Origin: an uncultured Euryhalocaulis sp. | Lineage (GTDB): Bacteria > Pseudomonadota > Alphaproteobacteria > Caulobacterales > Maricaulaceae | Assembly: GCA_913055605.1 (NCBI GenBank) | Contig: CAJXKJ010000019.1 | Location: forward strand, 1 to 52,256 | DNA: 52,256 nt | Reading direction: 5' to 3' | Shown here: in pieces, positions 8,853 through 17,674 of the stretch | How the letters are laid out: each line of letters begins with the position of its first letter | How positions within the stretch are numbered: the stretch's first letter is position 1 | Translations under genes and position numbers: made by a program | Notes under the pieces: generated by a model | Told to the model about the DNA's origin: nothing | What the model saw: the letters and a program-made list of their open reading frames with translations, nothing else | Database searches by the model: none

Positions 8853-9332
8853 TCAGCCGAGCGGCCGGAACGGGCTCGTCTCGGGCCGCGGGGTCCGGCG
8901 CCCGGTGACCACGATGGCCTCCACGCGCACCTGCGCGACCTCGCCCTCGGCCAGCGTCAGGCCCAGCGGATCGGCGGCGGTGGCGCAATCCGAACAGACG
9001 GGAAGATCGGCCTGCCCGCCGCCCTCCAGCAGCAGCCGGACCTCCAGCGTCATCACCTGCACGGCGCTTTGCGGGCCGAGCCCGGAGGTCACGCTCAGCC
9101 AGTATTCGCCGTCCGCCGGCGCGCGCAGATGCGCGGTCCGCCGCGAATCCAGCACGCTGGACACGACCGCCGCGCCGCCCGGCGCGCGCGCCAGCGACAC
9201 GGTGATCAGGGACGGAGGCTCGGCGCCGGGCGCATGCGGAAATTGCGGCAAAGGCGCCTGCGCGTGGGCGGAAACGGCCAGCACGGCCAGCGCCGACAGG
9301 CAGGCCGCGGCGGCGATCAGGATCGTGCGCAT
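8853..9332 (-). CDS. Secreted protein of unknown function (set member 3)
   Basis: A 159-residue protein with a signal peptide (MRTILIAAAACLSALAVLAVSAHA-QA) and a GGAGG ribosome site before the ATG. The body is beta-rich, with APADGEYWLSVTSGLG and, near the end, LTLAEGEVAQVRVEAIVVTG, which aligns by eye with the C-terminal strand of the protein at 8408-8752. Two cysteines in VCSDCAT (C-x-x-C) could form a disulfide or bind metal. It stands about 100 bases from the neighbouring secreted gene on the same strand. No family was recognised. Confidence 0.72.
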   Translation of the reverse strand: MRTILIAAAACLSALAVLAVSAHAQAPLPQFPHAPGAEPPSLITVSLARAPGGAAVVSSVLDSRRTAHLRAPADGEYWLSVTSGLGPQSAVQVMTLEVRLLLEGGGQADLPVCSDCATAADPLGLTLAEGEVAQVRVEAIVVTGRRTPRPETSPFRPLG

Positions 9333-9425
9333 GACGAACCTCCACGGGGTCGTCCCTCGCGCGGAAGCTTGGCGCCCGCCCTCTCGCCAGACAAGCCTGC
9401 GCCCCGAATGGCCCGGCGCGACCCC

Positions 9426-11033
9426 CTAGAGGTCGAGCAGCAGGCGCTCGGGCGCTTCCAGCTGTTCCTTGACCCGGACCAGGAAGGTCACCGCTTCCTT
9501 GCCGTCGACGATCCGGTGGTCATAGCTCAGCGCCAGATACATCATCGGCCGCGGCTCCACCTTGCCGTCCACGACGACGGGCCGCTTCTCGATCCGGTGC
9601 ATGCCCAGAATGCCCGATTGCGGCGGGTTCAGGATCGGCGTCGACAGCAGCGATCCATAGACCCCGCCATTGGACACGGTGAACGTGCCGCCCTGCATCT
9701 CGTCGATGGACAGCTTGCCGTCGCGCGCCCGCGCGCCGGCCTCGTTGATCGCCTGCTCGATCTCGGCCATCGACTTCACATCGCAGCCCCGGATCACCGG
9801 CACGACCAGGCCTTCCTCGGTCCCGACCGCCACGCCGATATCGTAGAAATTCTTGTAGATGATGTCGTCGCCGTCGATCTCGGCGTTGACCGCCGGCACC
9901 TCTTTCAGCGCGTGCACGCAGGCTTTCACGAAGAAGCTCATGAAGCCCAGCTTCACCCCGTGCTTCTTCTCGAACAGATCCTTGTACTTGGCGCGCGTCT
10001 CCATCACCGCGGTCATGTCCACGTCGTTGAACGTGGTCAGCATCGCGGCGGTGTCCTGCGCCTGTTTCAGGCGGCGCGCGATGGTGCGGCGCAGGCGGGT
10101 CATCTTCACCCGCTCCTCGCCCGCCTTCAGGTCGCGGCTGGCGCTGGGGGCCGATGCCGGCCTGGCCTTTTCCTCGACCGCCCGGTCGATGGCGGCCAGG
10201 GCGTCGCCCTTGGTCACCCGGCCGCCCTTGCCCGTGCCCTCGATGGCGGCGGTGTCCAGACGGTTCTCCTCGGCCACGCGACGCGCGGCCGGCATCACTT
10301 TCTGCTCGCCGCTCGCGGCTTCGGCCTTCGGATCGGCCGGCTTCGGCGCCGGCGTCTCGGCGCGCTGCGCCTCGCCCGTATCGCTCGTCTTGGGTTTGGC
10401 GGCGCCAGCAGACGCGCCTTCGCGGATGCGCGCGATCAGGGCGCCGACCTCGACCGTGTCGCCGGACTTCACCAGCTGCTGCTCCAGCACGCCGGAGGCC
10501 GGGGCTGGAACCTCGATCGCGGCCTTGTCGGTCTCGATCTCCACCAGCGGATCGTTCTCCGAAACGCTGGCGCCTTCTTCAACCAGCCACTGGCCGATCT
10601 CGCCCTCGGCGACCGACTCGCCCATTTGCGGGATCGTCACGTCGACCAGACCGCCGCCGCCGCCAGAGGCCGCAGCCGGCGCGGGCGCCGGGGCAGGCTC
10701 GTCAGCCGGGGCCGGCGCGGACTCGCTCTTCGGCTCCTTGGCCTCTTTCGCCTCGGCCTTCTTCTCGGACTTGTCTTTCTTCGGCTTCTTCGCGGCCTTG
10801 CCGGCGGCCACCGCGCCCAGGATCGCGCCGACCTCGACGGTCTCGTTCTCGGCGACCAGGATCTGGTCCAGCACCCCGTCCTCGGGCGCGTTCACCTCGA
10901 TGGCGACCTTGTCGGTCTCCAGCTCGACCAGCGGCTCGTCCTTGGCGACGGCGTCGCCTTCGGCCTTCAGCCATTTGCCCACGGTCGCCTCGGTCACCGA
11001 TTCGCCGAGCTGCGGGACAACGATTTCCGTCAT
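9426..11033 (-). CDS. odhB: 2-oxoglutarate dehydrogenase E2, dihydrolipoyl succinyltransferase with two lipoyl domains
   Basis: Core of the 2-oxoglutarate dehydrogenase complex; it transfers the succinyl group from lipoamide to CoA. Domain order in 535 residues: lipoyl domain 1 (about 2-76, Lys42 in [11 protein letters not shown]), a charged Lys/Ala/Pro linker (78-125), lipoyl domain 2 (about 129-203, Lys170 in [11 protein letters not shown]), a second linker, the peripheral subunit-binding domain (about 246-283), and the catalytic domain (about 305-535) with [12 protein letters not shown] (His506, Asp510). Most E2o enzymes have one lipoyl domain and about 400 residues. It follows sucA in the operon; the E3 gene (lpd) is not adjacent. 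Also known as sucB. Confidence 0.96.
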   Translation of the reverse strand: MTEIVVPQLGESVTEATVGKWLKAEGDAVAKDEPLVELETDKVAIEVNAPEDGVLDQILVAENETVEVGAILGAVAAGKAAKKPKKDKSEKKAEAKEAKEPKSESAPAPADEPAPAPAPAAASGGGGGLVDVTIPQMGESVAEGEIGQWLVEEGASVSENDPLVEIETDKAAIEVPAPASGVLEQQLVKSGDTVEVGALIARIREGASAGAAKPKTSDTGEAQRAETPAPKPADPKAEAASGEQKVMPAARRVAEENRLDTAAIEGTGKGGRVTKGDALAAIDRAVEEKARPASAPSASRDLKAGEERVKMTRLRRTIARRLKQAQDTAAMLTTFNDVDMTAVMETRAKYKDLFEKKHGVKLGFMSFFVKACVHALKEVPAVNAEIDGDDIIYKNFYDIGVAVGTEEGLVVPVIRGCDVKSMAEIEQAINEAGARARDGKLSIDEMQGGTFTVSNGGVYGSLLSTPILNPPQSGILGMHRIEKRPVVVDGKVEPRPMMYLALSYDHRIVDGKEAVTFLVRVKEQLEAPERLLLDL

Positions 11034-11060
11034 AGGTGTCTTCCTGGCCTGTCCGGCCCT

Positions 11061-14021
11061 CTAATAGTCGAACGCTTCGTCCATGAACGTCTGCAGCTGG
11101 GACAGGTGCTTGGACATCAGGCCCGTCGCGGTGGAGGCCGACGCCAGACGCCCGGCGTATAGCGGACGCTGCGCCTTGGCCTCGGCCTGCAGCAGCACCC
11201 ATTCCAGCGTGGATTCGATGAAGGTCCAGCCGCCCATGTTGCGCGGCTCTTCCTGGCACCAGACCAGATCGGCGTTCTTGAACCGCCGCATCTCGGTCAG
11301 CAGGCTGCGCGCCGGCGCCGGATAGAATTGCTCCACCCGCAGCAGATAGACGTCGTCCAGCCCGCGCTTCTCGCGCTCTTCCAGCAGGTCGTAATAGACC
11401 TTGCCGGAACAGGCGATCACCCGCTTGATCTCGGCGTCCGGCTTCAGGCGGATTTCCGTCTTGCCGTGCGGCGCTTCGGCGTCGTCCCACAGCACCCGGT
11501 GGAAGGACGACCCGCGCGCCATCTCGTCCAGGCGCGACACCGCGCGCTTGTGGCGCAACAGCGATTTCGGCGTCATCAGCACCAGCGGCTTGCGGAAATT
11601 GCGGTGAATCTGCCGCCGCAGGATGTGGAAATAATTCGCCGGCGTGGTGCAGTTGGCGACCTGCCAGTTGTCCTCGGCGCACATCTGGAGAAAGCGCTCC
11701 AGACGGGCGGAGCTGTGCTCCGGCCCCTGCCCCTCGTATCCGTGCGGCAGCAGCATCACGAGGCCCGACATGCGCAGCCATTTGCGCTCGCCTGAGCTGA
11801 TGAACTGGTCGAACAGGACCTGGGCGCCGTTGGCGAAATCGCCGAACTGCGCCTCCCACATCACCAGACAGTTCGGCGCCGCCGTCGAATAGCCGTACTC
11901 GAAGCCGAGCACCGCCTCCTCCGACAGCATGGAGTCGATCACCTCGTAATGCGCCTGGTTTTCGGACAGGTGATTGAGCGGCGTGTAGCGCTCTTCCGTC
12001 GTCTGATCGATGACGTGGGAGTGGCGCTGGCTGAACGTGCCGCGCCCCGAATCCTGGCCCGACAGGCGCACCGGGAAGCCCTCGTCCAGCAAGCTGGCGA
12101 AGGCCAGATGCTCGGCCGTGGACCAGTCGATGTCCTCGCCGCGCTCGATGGAGTCGCGCCGTCCCTTCAGCACGCGCGCCAGCGTCTTGTGGACCGAGAT
12201 GTCCTCGGGGATGTCGGTCATCGTCAGGCCCAGCGTGCGCAGCCGGTCCTCGTCCACGCCGGTGTCGCCGCGGCGCTCGTCGCCTTCGGGCAGGCCCAGG
12301 CCCTGCCACTGGCCGTCCAGCCAGTCGGCCTCGTTGGCCTTGTAGGATTCGGCGCTCTTGAATTCCTCTTCGAGGAAGGCCTCGAACTCGCCGGTCATGG
12401 ACTCCAGCGAGTCCTGCGTGATCACGCCTTCCTCGACCAGCCGGTCGCTATAGATTTCGCGCGTCGTCGGCTGGTCCTTGATGATCTTGTACATCAAGGG
12501 CTGGGTGAAGGTCGGGTCGTCGCCCTCATTATGGCCGAACCGGCGATAGCAGAAGATGTCGACCACCACGTCCTTGGCGAAACGCTGGCGGTATTCGGTC
12601 GCCACCTTGGCGGCGAACACGACCGCTTCGGGATCGTCGCCGTTCACGTGGAAGATCGGCGCCTCCACCATCTTCGCCACGTCCGTCGGATAGGGCGAGG
12701 AGCGGGAGAAGCGCGGACTGGTCGTGAAGCCGATCTGGTTGTTCACGATGAAGTGGATCGTGCCGCCGGTGCGGTGGCCCGTCAGGCCCGACAGGCCGAA
12801 ACACTCCGCCACGATGCCCTGGCCCGCGAACGCCGCGTCGCCGTGCAGCAGCAGCGGCAGAACCTTGGTGCGCGGCGCGTCCGGGTCTTCCTGCTGGTCG
12901 TGGAATTGTTTCGCGCGCGCCTTGCCCAGAACGACCGGGTTCACCGCCTCCAGGTGCGAGGGGTTGGCGGTCAGCGACAGGTGCACGTTATTGCCGTCGA
13001 AGGCGCGGTCGGACGAGCTGCCCAGGTGATATTTCACGTCGCCGGAGCCGTAATCGTCGCCGCCCAGCGTCGAGCCGCCCTGGAATTCGTGGAAGATTTT
13101 CTTGTAGGGCTTGGCCATCACCGCGCCCAGAACGTTCAGACGGCCGCGGTGCGGCATGCCGATGACGATCTCGTCGACGCCCAGCGCGCCGCCGCGCTTG
13201 ATCACCTGCTCCAGCGCCGGGACGATCGCCTCGCCGCCGTCGATGCCGAACCGCTTGGTGCCCGGATAGCGCCGGTGCAGGAAACGTTCGAAGCTCTCGG
13301 TCTCCACCAGCTTGCCCAGGATGGCGCGGCGGCCCTCCACGGTGAAGCTGATCTCCTTGTCCGGCCCCTCGATCCGCTCCTGGATCCAGGCTTTCTCCTC
13401 CGGATTGGAGATATGCATGAACTCCACGCCGAACGTCCCGCAATAGGTGCGGCGCAGGATGTCGACCATCTGGCGCGGCGTGGCCGTCTCCAGCCCCAGC
13501 ACCTGGTCGATGAAAATCTCCCGGTCCATGTCCTCGGCGTCGAAGCCATAGGTTGCCGGGTCCAGCTCCGGCTGCGGACCGAAATCCTCGATGCCCAGCG
13601 GGTCCAGATCGGCGGCCAGGTGGCCGCGAATCCGGTAGGCGCGGATCATCATCAGCGCGCGGATCGAATCCTGCGTCGCGGCGCGCACGTCCTCGGCGCT
13701 GATGTCCGGCGCGCGCTCGGCGATCTTCGCCTCCAGCGCGGTCTCGTTGATGACCGGCTGGTCGCCCAGCGCCGCGGTCAGCTCGCCATTGACCCGCGGC
13801 GGCCAGTCGCGCCGGCGCCAGGACGCGCCGTCCGCGGCCCGCTCGGCCGCCTCGCCGCCGTCGCCCAGCTGGGCGAAGAAATCGCGCCATTCCGGATCGA
13901 CGTCGTTCGGATTGCGCGAGTACCTGGCGTAGAGCCGCTCGACATAGGCCGCGTTCGCGCCCTGCAGGAAACTGGTGTCCAGCAAGGCTGCGTTGATCTC
14001 GCTTCGGCCATTTCCGGCCAT
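11061..14021 (-). CDS. sucA: 2-oxoglutarate dehydrogenase E1 (thiamine diphosphate-dependent)
   Basis: Decarboxylates 2-oxoglutarate and passes the succinyl group to the E2 lipoyl arm in the TCA cycle. The 986 residues start with the E1o-specific N-terminal tail (SFLQGANAAYVERLYARY) that anchors E1 to the complex. The thiamine diphosphate motif runs from GDAAFAG (394-400) to NNQIGF (427-432); GMPHRGRLNVL (289-299) and the late YEGQGPEHSSARLERFLQ segment are also conserved. Length is normal. It starts just after the sucD stop (4-base gap) and precedes odhB by 27 bases, so E1, E2 and succinyl-CoA synthetase are made together. Confidence 0.98.
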   Translation of the reverse strand: MAGNGRSEINAALLDTSFLQGANAAYVERLYARYSRNPNDVDPEWRDFFAQLGDGGEAAERAADGASWRRRDWPPRVNGELTAALGDQPVINETALEAKIAERAPDISAEDVRAATQDSIRALMMIRAYRIRGHLAADLDPLGIEDFGPQPELDPATYGFDAEDMDREIFIDQVLGLETATPRQMVDILRRTYCGTFGVEFMHISNPEEKAWIQERIEGPDKEISFTVEGRRAILGKLVETESFERFLHRRYPGTKRFGIDGGEAIVPALEQVIKRGGALGVDEIVIGMPHRGRLNVLGAVMAKPYKKIFHEFQGGSTLGGDDYGSGDVKYHLGSSSDRAFDGNNVHLSLTANPSHLEAVNPVVLGKARAKQFHDQQEDPDAPRTKVLPLLLHGDAAFAGQGIVAECFGLSGLTGHRTGGTIHFIVNNQIGFTTSPRFSRSSPYPTDVAKMVEAPIFHVNGDDPEAVVFAAKVATEYRQRFAKDVVVDIFCYRRFGHNEGDDPTFTQPLMYKIIKDQPTTREIYSDRLVEEGVITQDSLESMTGEFEAFLEEEFKSAESYKANEADWLDGQWQGLGLPEGDERRGDTGVDEDRLRTLGLTMTDIPEDISVHKTLARVLKGRRDSIERGEDIDWSTAEHLAFASLLDEGFPVRLSGQDSGRGTFSQRHSHVIDQTTEERYTPLNHLSENQAHYEVIDSMLSEEAVLGFEYGYSTAAPNCLVMWEAQFGDFANGAQVLFDQFISSGERKWLRMSGLVMLLPHGYEGQGPEHSSARLERFLQMCAEDNWQVANCTTPANYFHILRRQIHRNFRKPLVLMTPKSLLRHKRAVSRLDEMARGSSFHRVLWDDAEAPHGKTEIRLKPDAEIKRVIACSGKVYYDLLEEREKRGLDDVYLLRVEQFYPAPARSLLTEMRRFKNADLVWCQEEPRNMGGWTFIESTLEWVLLQAEAKAQRPLYAGRLASASTATGLMSKHLSQLQTFMDEAFDY

Positions 14022-14025
14022 GGTG

Positions 14026-14901
14026 CTACCCTTTCAGCACGTCCTTCAGCGTGGCCCCCAGACGGGCCGGGCTGTCGGCGACGACGATGCCCGCGGATTT
14101 CATCGCCTCGATCTTGTCTTCGGCGCCGCCCTTGCCGCCGGAGATGATCGCCCCCGCGTGTCCCATGCGGCGGCCCGGCGGCGCGGTGCGCCCGGCGATG
14201 AAGCCGACCACCGGCTTCTTCACCTTCGAGCTTTTCAGGAACTCCGCGGCCTCTTCCTCTGCGCTGCCCCCGATTTCCCCGATCATGACAATCGATTCGG
14301 TTTCCGGGTCGCTAAGAAACATTTCCAGGCAATCGATGAAGTTCGTCCCGTTCACCGGGTCCCCGCCGATCCCGATACAGGTGGACTGGCCGAGGCCGAC
14401 ATCGGTCGTCTGCGCCACCGCTTCATAGGTCAGCGTTCCTGAACGGGAGACAACGCCGACCGATCCCTTCTTGTGGATGTGGCCGGGCATGATGCCGATC
14501 TTGCATTCGCCGGGCGTGATCACGCCCGGGCAGTTCGGCCCGATCAGCCGCGTGGACGTCCCGCACAGCGCGCGCTTGACCTCCACCATGTCGGCCACAG
14601 GCACGCCCTCGGTGATGCACACCACCAGCTCCAGCTCGGCGTCGATCGCCTCCAGGATGGCGTCCGCGGCGAAGGGCGGCGGGACATAGATCACGCTCGC
14701 CGTCGCGCCGGTCTCGCGCACCGCTTCCATCACCGTGTCATAGACCGGCAGGCCCAGATGGGTCTGGCCGCCTTTGCCCGGCGTCACCCCGCCCACCATG
14801 TTGGTGCCGTACTCCAGCGCCTGCTGGGTGTGGAACGTGCCGGTGTCCCCGGTCACGCCCTGGGTGATGACTTTCGTGCTCTTGTCGACGAGGACGCTCA
14901 T
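14026..14901 (-). CDS. sucD: Succinyl-CoA synthetase alpha subunit
   Basis: Carries the phosphohistidine that shuttles phosphate between succinyl phosphate and the nucleotide. The 291-residue protein has the CoA-binding segment [20 protein letters not shown] at 10-29, [20 protein letters not shown], and the phosphorylated His248 in [11 protein letters not shown]. The long upstream reading frame is a shadow of sucC. The chosen ATG (14899-14901) overlaps the sucC stop by 4 bases (ATGA), the usual coupled arrangement. Confidence 0.97.
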   Translation of the reverse strand: MSVLVDKSTKVITQGVTGDTGTFHTQQALEYGTNMVGGVTPGKGGQTHLGLPVYDTVMEAVRETGATASVIYVPPPFAADAILEAIDAELELVVCITEGVPVADMVEVKRALCGTSTRLIGPNCPGVITPGECKIGIMPGHIHKKGSVGVVSRSGTLTYEAVAQTTDVGLGQSTCIGIGGDPVNGTNFIDCLEMFLSDPETESIVMIGEIGGSAEEEAAEFLKSSKVKKPVVGFIAGRTAPPGRRMGHAGAIISGGKGGAEDKIEAMKSAGIVVADSPARLGATLKDVLKG

Positions 14902-16070
14902 TTGTCGCCTCCCACGGCGGCGACGATTTTCTGCGCGGCGTCGTCCAGATCGTCCGCCGGCGTGATGTCGAGGTCGGACGCGTCCAGGATCGCCTTGCCC
15001 TTTTCCACGTTCGTGCCAGCCAGGCGCACGACCAGCGGCACCGACAGGCCGGTTTCCTTCACCGCTGCGATCACGCCCTCGGCGATCACGTCGCATTTCA
15101 TGATGCCGCCGAAGATGTTCACCAGGATGCCCTTCACCTGCGGGTCCTGGGTGATGATCTTGAAGGCCGCCGTCACGGTCGCGGTGTCCGCCCCGCCGCC
15201 GACGTCCAGGAAGTTCGCCGGCTCTGCTCCGTACAGCTTGATGATGTCCATCGTCGCCATGGCCAGGCCCGCGCCGTTGACCATGCAGCCGATATTGCCG
15301 TCCAGCGCGACATAGGACAGGCCGTGCGCCTTGGCCTCGCGCTCCTTGGGGTCTTCCTCGGTCTGGTCGCGCAGATCGGCGAATTCGGGATGGCGGAAGC
15401 TGGCGTTGTCGTCGAACGACACTTTCGCGTCGAGGCACAGCAGATTGCCGGCCTTGGTGACGATCAGCGGATTGACCTCCAGCAGGCTCATATCTTTTTG
15501 AATGAACGCCGCGTAGAGCGAACGCATCAGCGAATTGACCTGCTTGGCGTACTGCTTCTCGCGCAGGCCGAGGGACACCGCCACCTTGCGCGCGTGGAAG
15601 CTCTGGATGCCCGTCGCCGGGTCGATGGCCAGGGTCAGGATCTTCTCCGGCGTCTCGGCGGCGACCGCCTCGATATCCATCCCGCCCTCGGTGGAGCAGA
15701 TGATGGCGGGCCAGCCCGTGGCGCGGTCGACCAGCATGGAGAAATACAGCTCGCGCTCGATCTCCACCCCTTCCTCGACCAGAAGGCGGCGGACCTCCTT
15801 GCCCTCCGGGCCGGTCTGGTGGGTCACCAGAACCTTGCCCATCAGCTCGGCGGCGGCTTCTTTCACCTCGCCGGCGGATTTCACCACCTTCACGCCGCCG
15901 GCCTTGCCCCGGCCCCCTGCGTGAATCTGCGCCTTCACGACCCAGACGGGGCCGCCCAGCGTTTCGGCGATGCGCGCGGCTTCGGCGGCGGAGTAGGCGG
16001 CCTGCCCACGGGGAACCGGCGCGCCGAATTCCTTCAGCACGGCCTTGGCCTGATGTTCGTGGATGTTCAT
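14898..16070 (-). CDS. sucC: Succinyl-CoA synthetase beta subunit (ADP-forming type)
   Basis: Nucleotide-binding ATP-grasp subunit of succinyl-CoA synthetase, which conserves the energy of succinyl-CoA as ATP (or GTP). The 390 residues begin [22 protein letters not shown] and contain [19 protein letters not shown], the [21 protein letters not shown] block and [17 protein letters not shown] near the end. It is the first gene of sucC-sucD-sucA-odhB, with a sigma-70-like promoter about 35 bases upstream. Confidence 0.97.
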   Translation of the reverse strand: MNIHEHQAKAVLKEFGAPVPRGQAAYSAAEAARIAETLGGPVWVVKAQIHAGGRGKAGGVKVVKSAGEVKEAAAELMGKVLVTHQTGPEGKEVRRLLVEEGVEIERELYFSMLVDRATGWPAIICSTEGGMDIEAVAAETPEKILTLAIDPATGIQSFHARKVAVSLGLREKQYAKQVNSLMRSLYAAFIQKDMSLLEVNPLIVTKAGNLLCLDAKVSFDDNASFRHPEFADLRDQTEEDPKEREAKAHGLSYVALDGNIGCMVNGAGLAMATMDIIKLYGAEPANFLDVGGGADTATVTAAFKIITQDPQVKGILVNIFGGIMKCDVIAEGVIAAVKETGLSVPLVVRLAGTNVEKGKAILDASDLDITPADDLDDAAQKIVAAVGGDK

Positions 16071-16103
16071 GCGGTCAGCGACGGCTTTTGACGGTGGCCC
16101 CCA

Positions 16104-16131
16104 CTTATAAGGACTTGACCGATTCGGGCAA
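16104..16131 (-). promoter_or_regulatory. Probable sigma-70 promoter of the sucCDA-odhB operon
   Basis: Read on the minus strand: TTGCCC (-35, 16131-16126), a 16-base spacer, then TATAAG (-10, 16109-16104). This predicts transcription starting near 16097 and a leader of about 27 bases before the sucC ATG. It lies in the 99-base gap between sucC and the upstream MFS gene. Confidence 0.55.
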
Positions 16132-16169
16132 CGCCCGATTTGCCCTGAACGTGAATTCTTGTTCCGGTC

Positions 16170-17396
16170 TCAGGATACCGCGCGCGGGTCGATGGCCGCC
16201 GCGGCCGGGCTGGTGGTCCCGATCGGCTCGTAGGGGGCCTTTTCCTCGTCCGGCGGCGCTTCGCGCAGGCGCCGGCGCGCGATCATCGCGCCCGCCAGGC
16301 CCAGCGAGACCAGCGCCGCGCCCGCGAACATGCCGCGCGGGCCCAGCGTCTGCATCAGCACCCCGGCCGCCGCCGGGCCGACCACCGCCCCCGCCGCCCA
16401 GATCAGCAGCACCAGCGCGATCGCCCGCTGGGTCTGGCCCTGCGCCGCGTCGGCGGCGTGCGCCACCGCCACGCCATAGATGCTGAGCGCGCCCGCGCCC
16501 CACAGCCCGCCCAGCGCCAGCGCCACGGCCAGCGGCGCGCTCGCGCCCAGCGCCATCAGGCCGAACGCCCCCAGCGCCGAAATGACCGAGAGTCCGGCGA
16601 TCACCGTGCGCCGGTCCATCCGGTCCGACAGCCGGCCCGCCGGCCACTGCACCAGCACCCCGCCGATCCAGATCGCCGCGTTCATGGAGGCCGCGGCCGT
16701 CACCACCCCGCCCTCCAGCCGCGCCGCGTATACCGGCAGCAGCGCGATCACCCCCTGATTGGTCACGCCCACGACGAACGCCGCCAGCACCGCCGCCGGC
16801 GCGGCCTCCCACAGCGCGCGCAGCGGAAACCGGGTCAGCGGCGGCGGCGCCGGCTCGATCTGCCGCGTCGCGCAGATCGGGATCAGCGAAAGCGCCAGGA
16901 TCGCCGCGGCCACCATGAACGGCCCGGCGGAGGTGGGCGCGAGGCCCAGAATCAGGAAAGGCCCGGCGAGCAGGGAGATTTTGACCGCCACCTGATAGAC
17001 GCCCAGCACCGAGCCCCGGCTCTCCGGCGGCGCCGCCACGGCCAGCCAGGATTCGGCCGCCGCGAACATGACGACGAAGCTGAATCCCTGCACCGCCCGG
17101 ATCGCCGCCCAGGCCGGCGCGTCGATGCGGAAATACAGCGCCAGGGTCAGCGCCGCGCAGGCCGCGGCCGCCGCCGAATAGGCGCGGATCGGCCCCATGC
17201 GCCGGATCAGGGCGGTGGAGGCCATCGCCCCGGCCATGAAGCCCACGGCGAACCCCGCCTGCACCAGACCGATGGCGGAGGGCAGCGCTCCGGCCCCGTC
17301 CAGCGCCAGCGGCAGCAGCACGGCCAGCACCCCGCCGGCCAGCTGCAGCACGGTCATGCCGATGATCAGGGAGGCGAGATCGCGGATCGAACGCAT
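16170..17396 (-). CDS. Major facilitator superfamily transporter (YcaD/UMF-like)
   Basis: A 408-residue membrane carrier with about 12 helices. The N-half loop 2-3 region reads ALIRRMGPIRAYS, and the C-half repeats the signature as GRLSDRMDRRTVIAGL, the MFS motif A (G-x-x-x-D-R). The long Ala/Gly/Val helices and the sequence AAESWLAVAAPPESRGSVLGVYQ resemble the YcaD/YfkF group of drug:proton antiporter-like MFS proteins. The substrate is unknown. It lies directly upstream of the suc operon on the same strand and is divergent from the L,D-transpeptidase gene. Confidence 0.85.
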   Translation of the reverse strand: MRSIRDLASLIIGMTVLQLAGGVLAVLLPLALDGAGALPSAIGLVQAGFAVGFMAGAMASTALIRRMGPIRAYSAAAAACAALTLALYFRIDAPAWAAIRAVQGFSFVVMFAAAESWLAVAAPPESRGSVLGVYQVAVKISLLAGPFLILGLAPTSAGPFMVAAAILALSLIPICATRQIEPAPPPLTRFPLRALWEAAPAAVLAAFVVGVTNQGVIALLPVYAARLEGGVVTAAASMNAAIWIGGVLVQWPAGRLSDRMDRRTVIAGLSVISALGAFGLMALGASAPLAVALALGGLWGAGALSIYGVAVAHAADAAQGQTQRAIALVLLIWAAGAVVGPAAAGVLMQTLGPRGMFAGAALVSLGLAGAMIARRRLREAPPDEEKAPYEPIGTTSPAAAAIDPRAVS

Positions 17397-17674
17397 GGGC
17401 GGAGAAGTCCGTACGCGGCGGTCTGGGCGGGAGTCTGGGCGCGCCCGTTCTAGCGATTCGCCCCTGCCGCGTCAGGGCAAAATGCATGACGATTCAGTGC
17501 GCCCGCCCCGAATGTGAGCGCCTGCGGAATCCGCGACGCGGCGCGGATTCCGGCCGCCGGACCCGCCGTATCGCGCCCCGCCCGCACGCCGCGGATGGAT
17601 TCTCCCCGGGAACCCGGAAGGGGCTTGCGCGCTTGAATACGCAAAACGTCGCTAACCGATAACGGGTAACAATC
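17397..17674. other. Divergent intergenic region, MFS carrier / L,D-transpeptidase
   Basis: A 278-base non-coding gap between divergent starts. On the transpeptidase side, a triple TAAC direct repeat spaced at 7 bases (17653-17670) occupies the place where a Shine-Dalgarno would be expected, ending 4 bases before the ATG. No clear -35/-10 pair was identified. Confidence 0.5.

Noticed and set aside
8676-11162. 828-codon plus-strand frame opposite odhB
   Set aside because: Shadow caused by high GC; the minus strand encodes a complete two-lipoyl E2 protein.
11949-14147. 732-codon plus-strand frame opposite sucA
   Set aside because: Antisense shadow of sucA, with typical Arg/Ala/Gly-rich composition.
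9426-16070. A missing lpd (E3) gene as evidence of a broken suc operon
   Set aside because: E3 is often encoded elsewhere; the window only shows that it is not adjacent.
16170-17396. A specific drug or sugar substrate for the MFS carrier
   Set aside because: Only general MFS motifs are visible; a substrate cannot be assigned from sequence.
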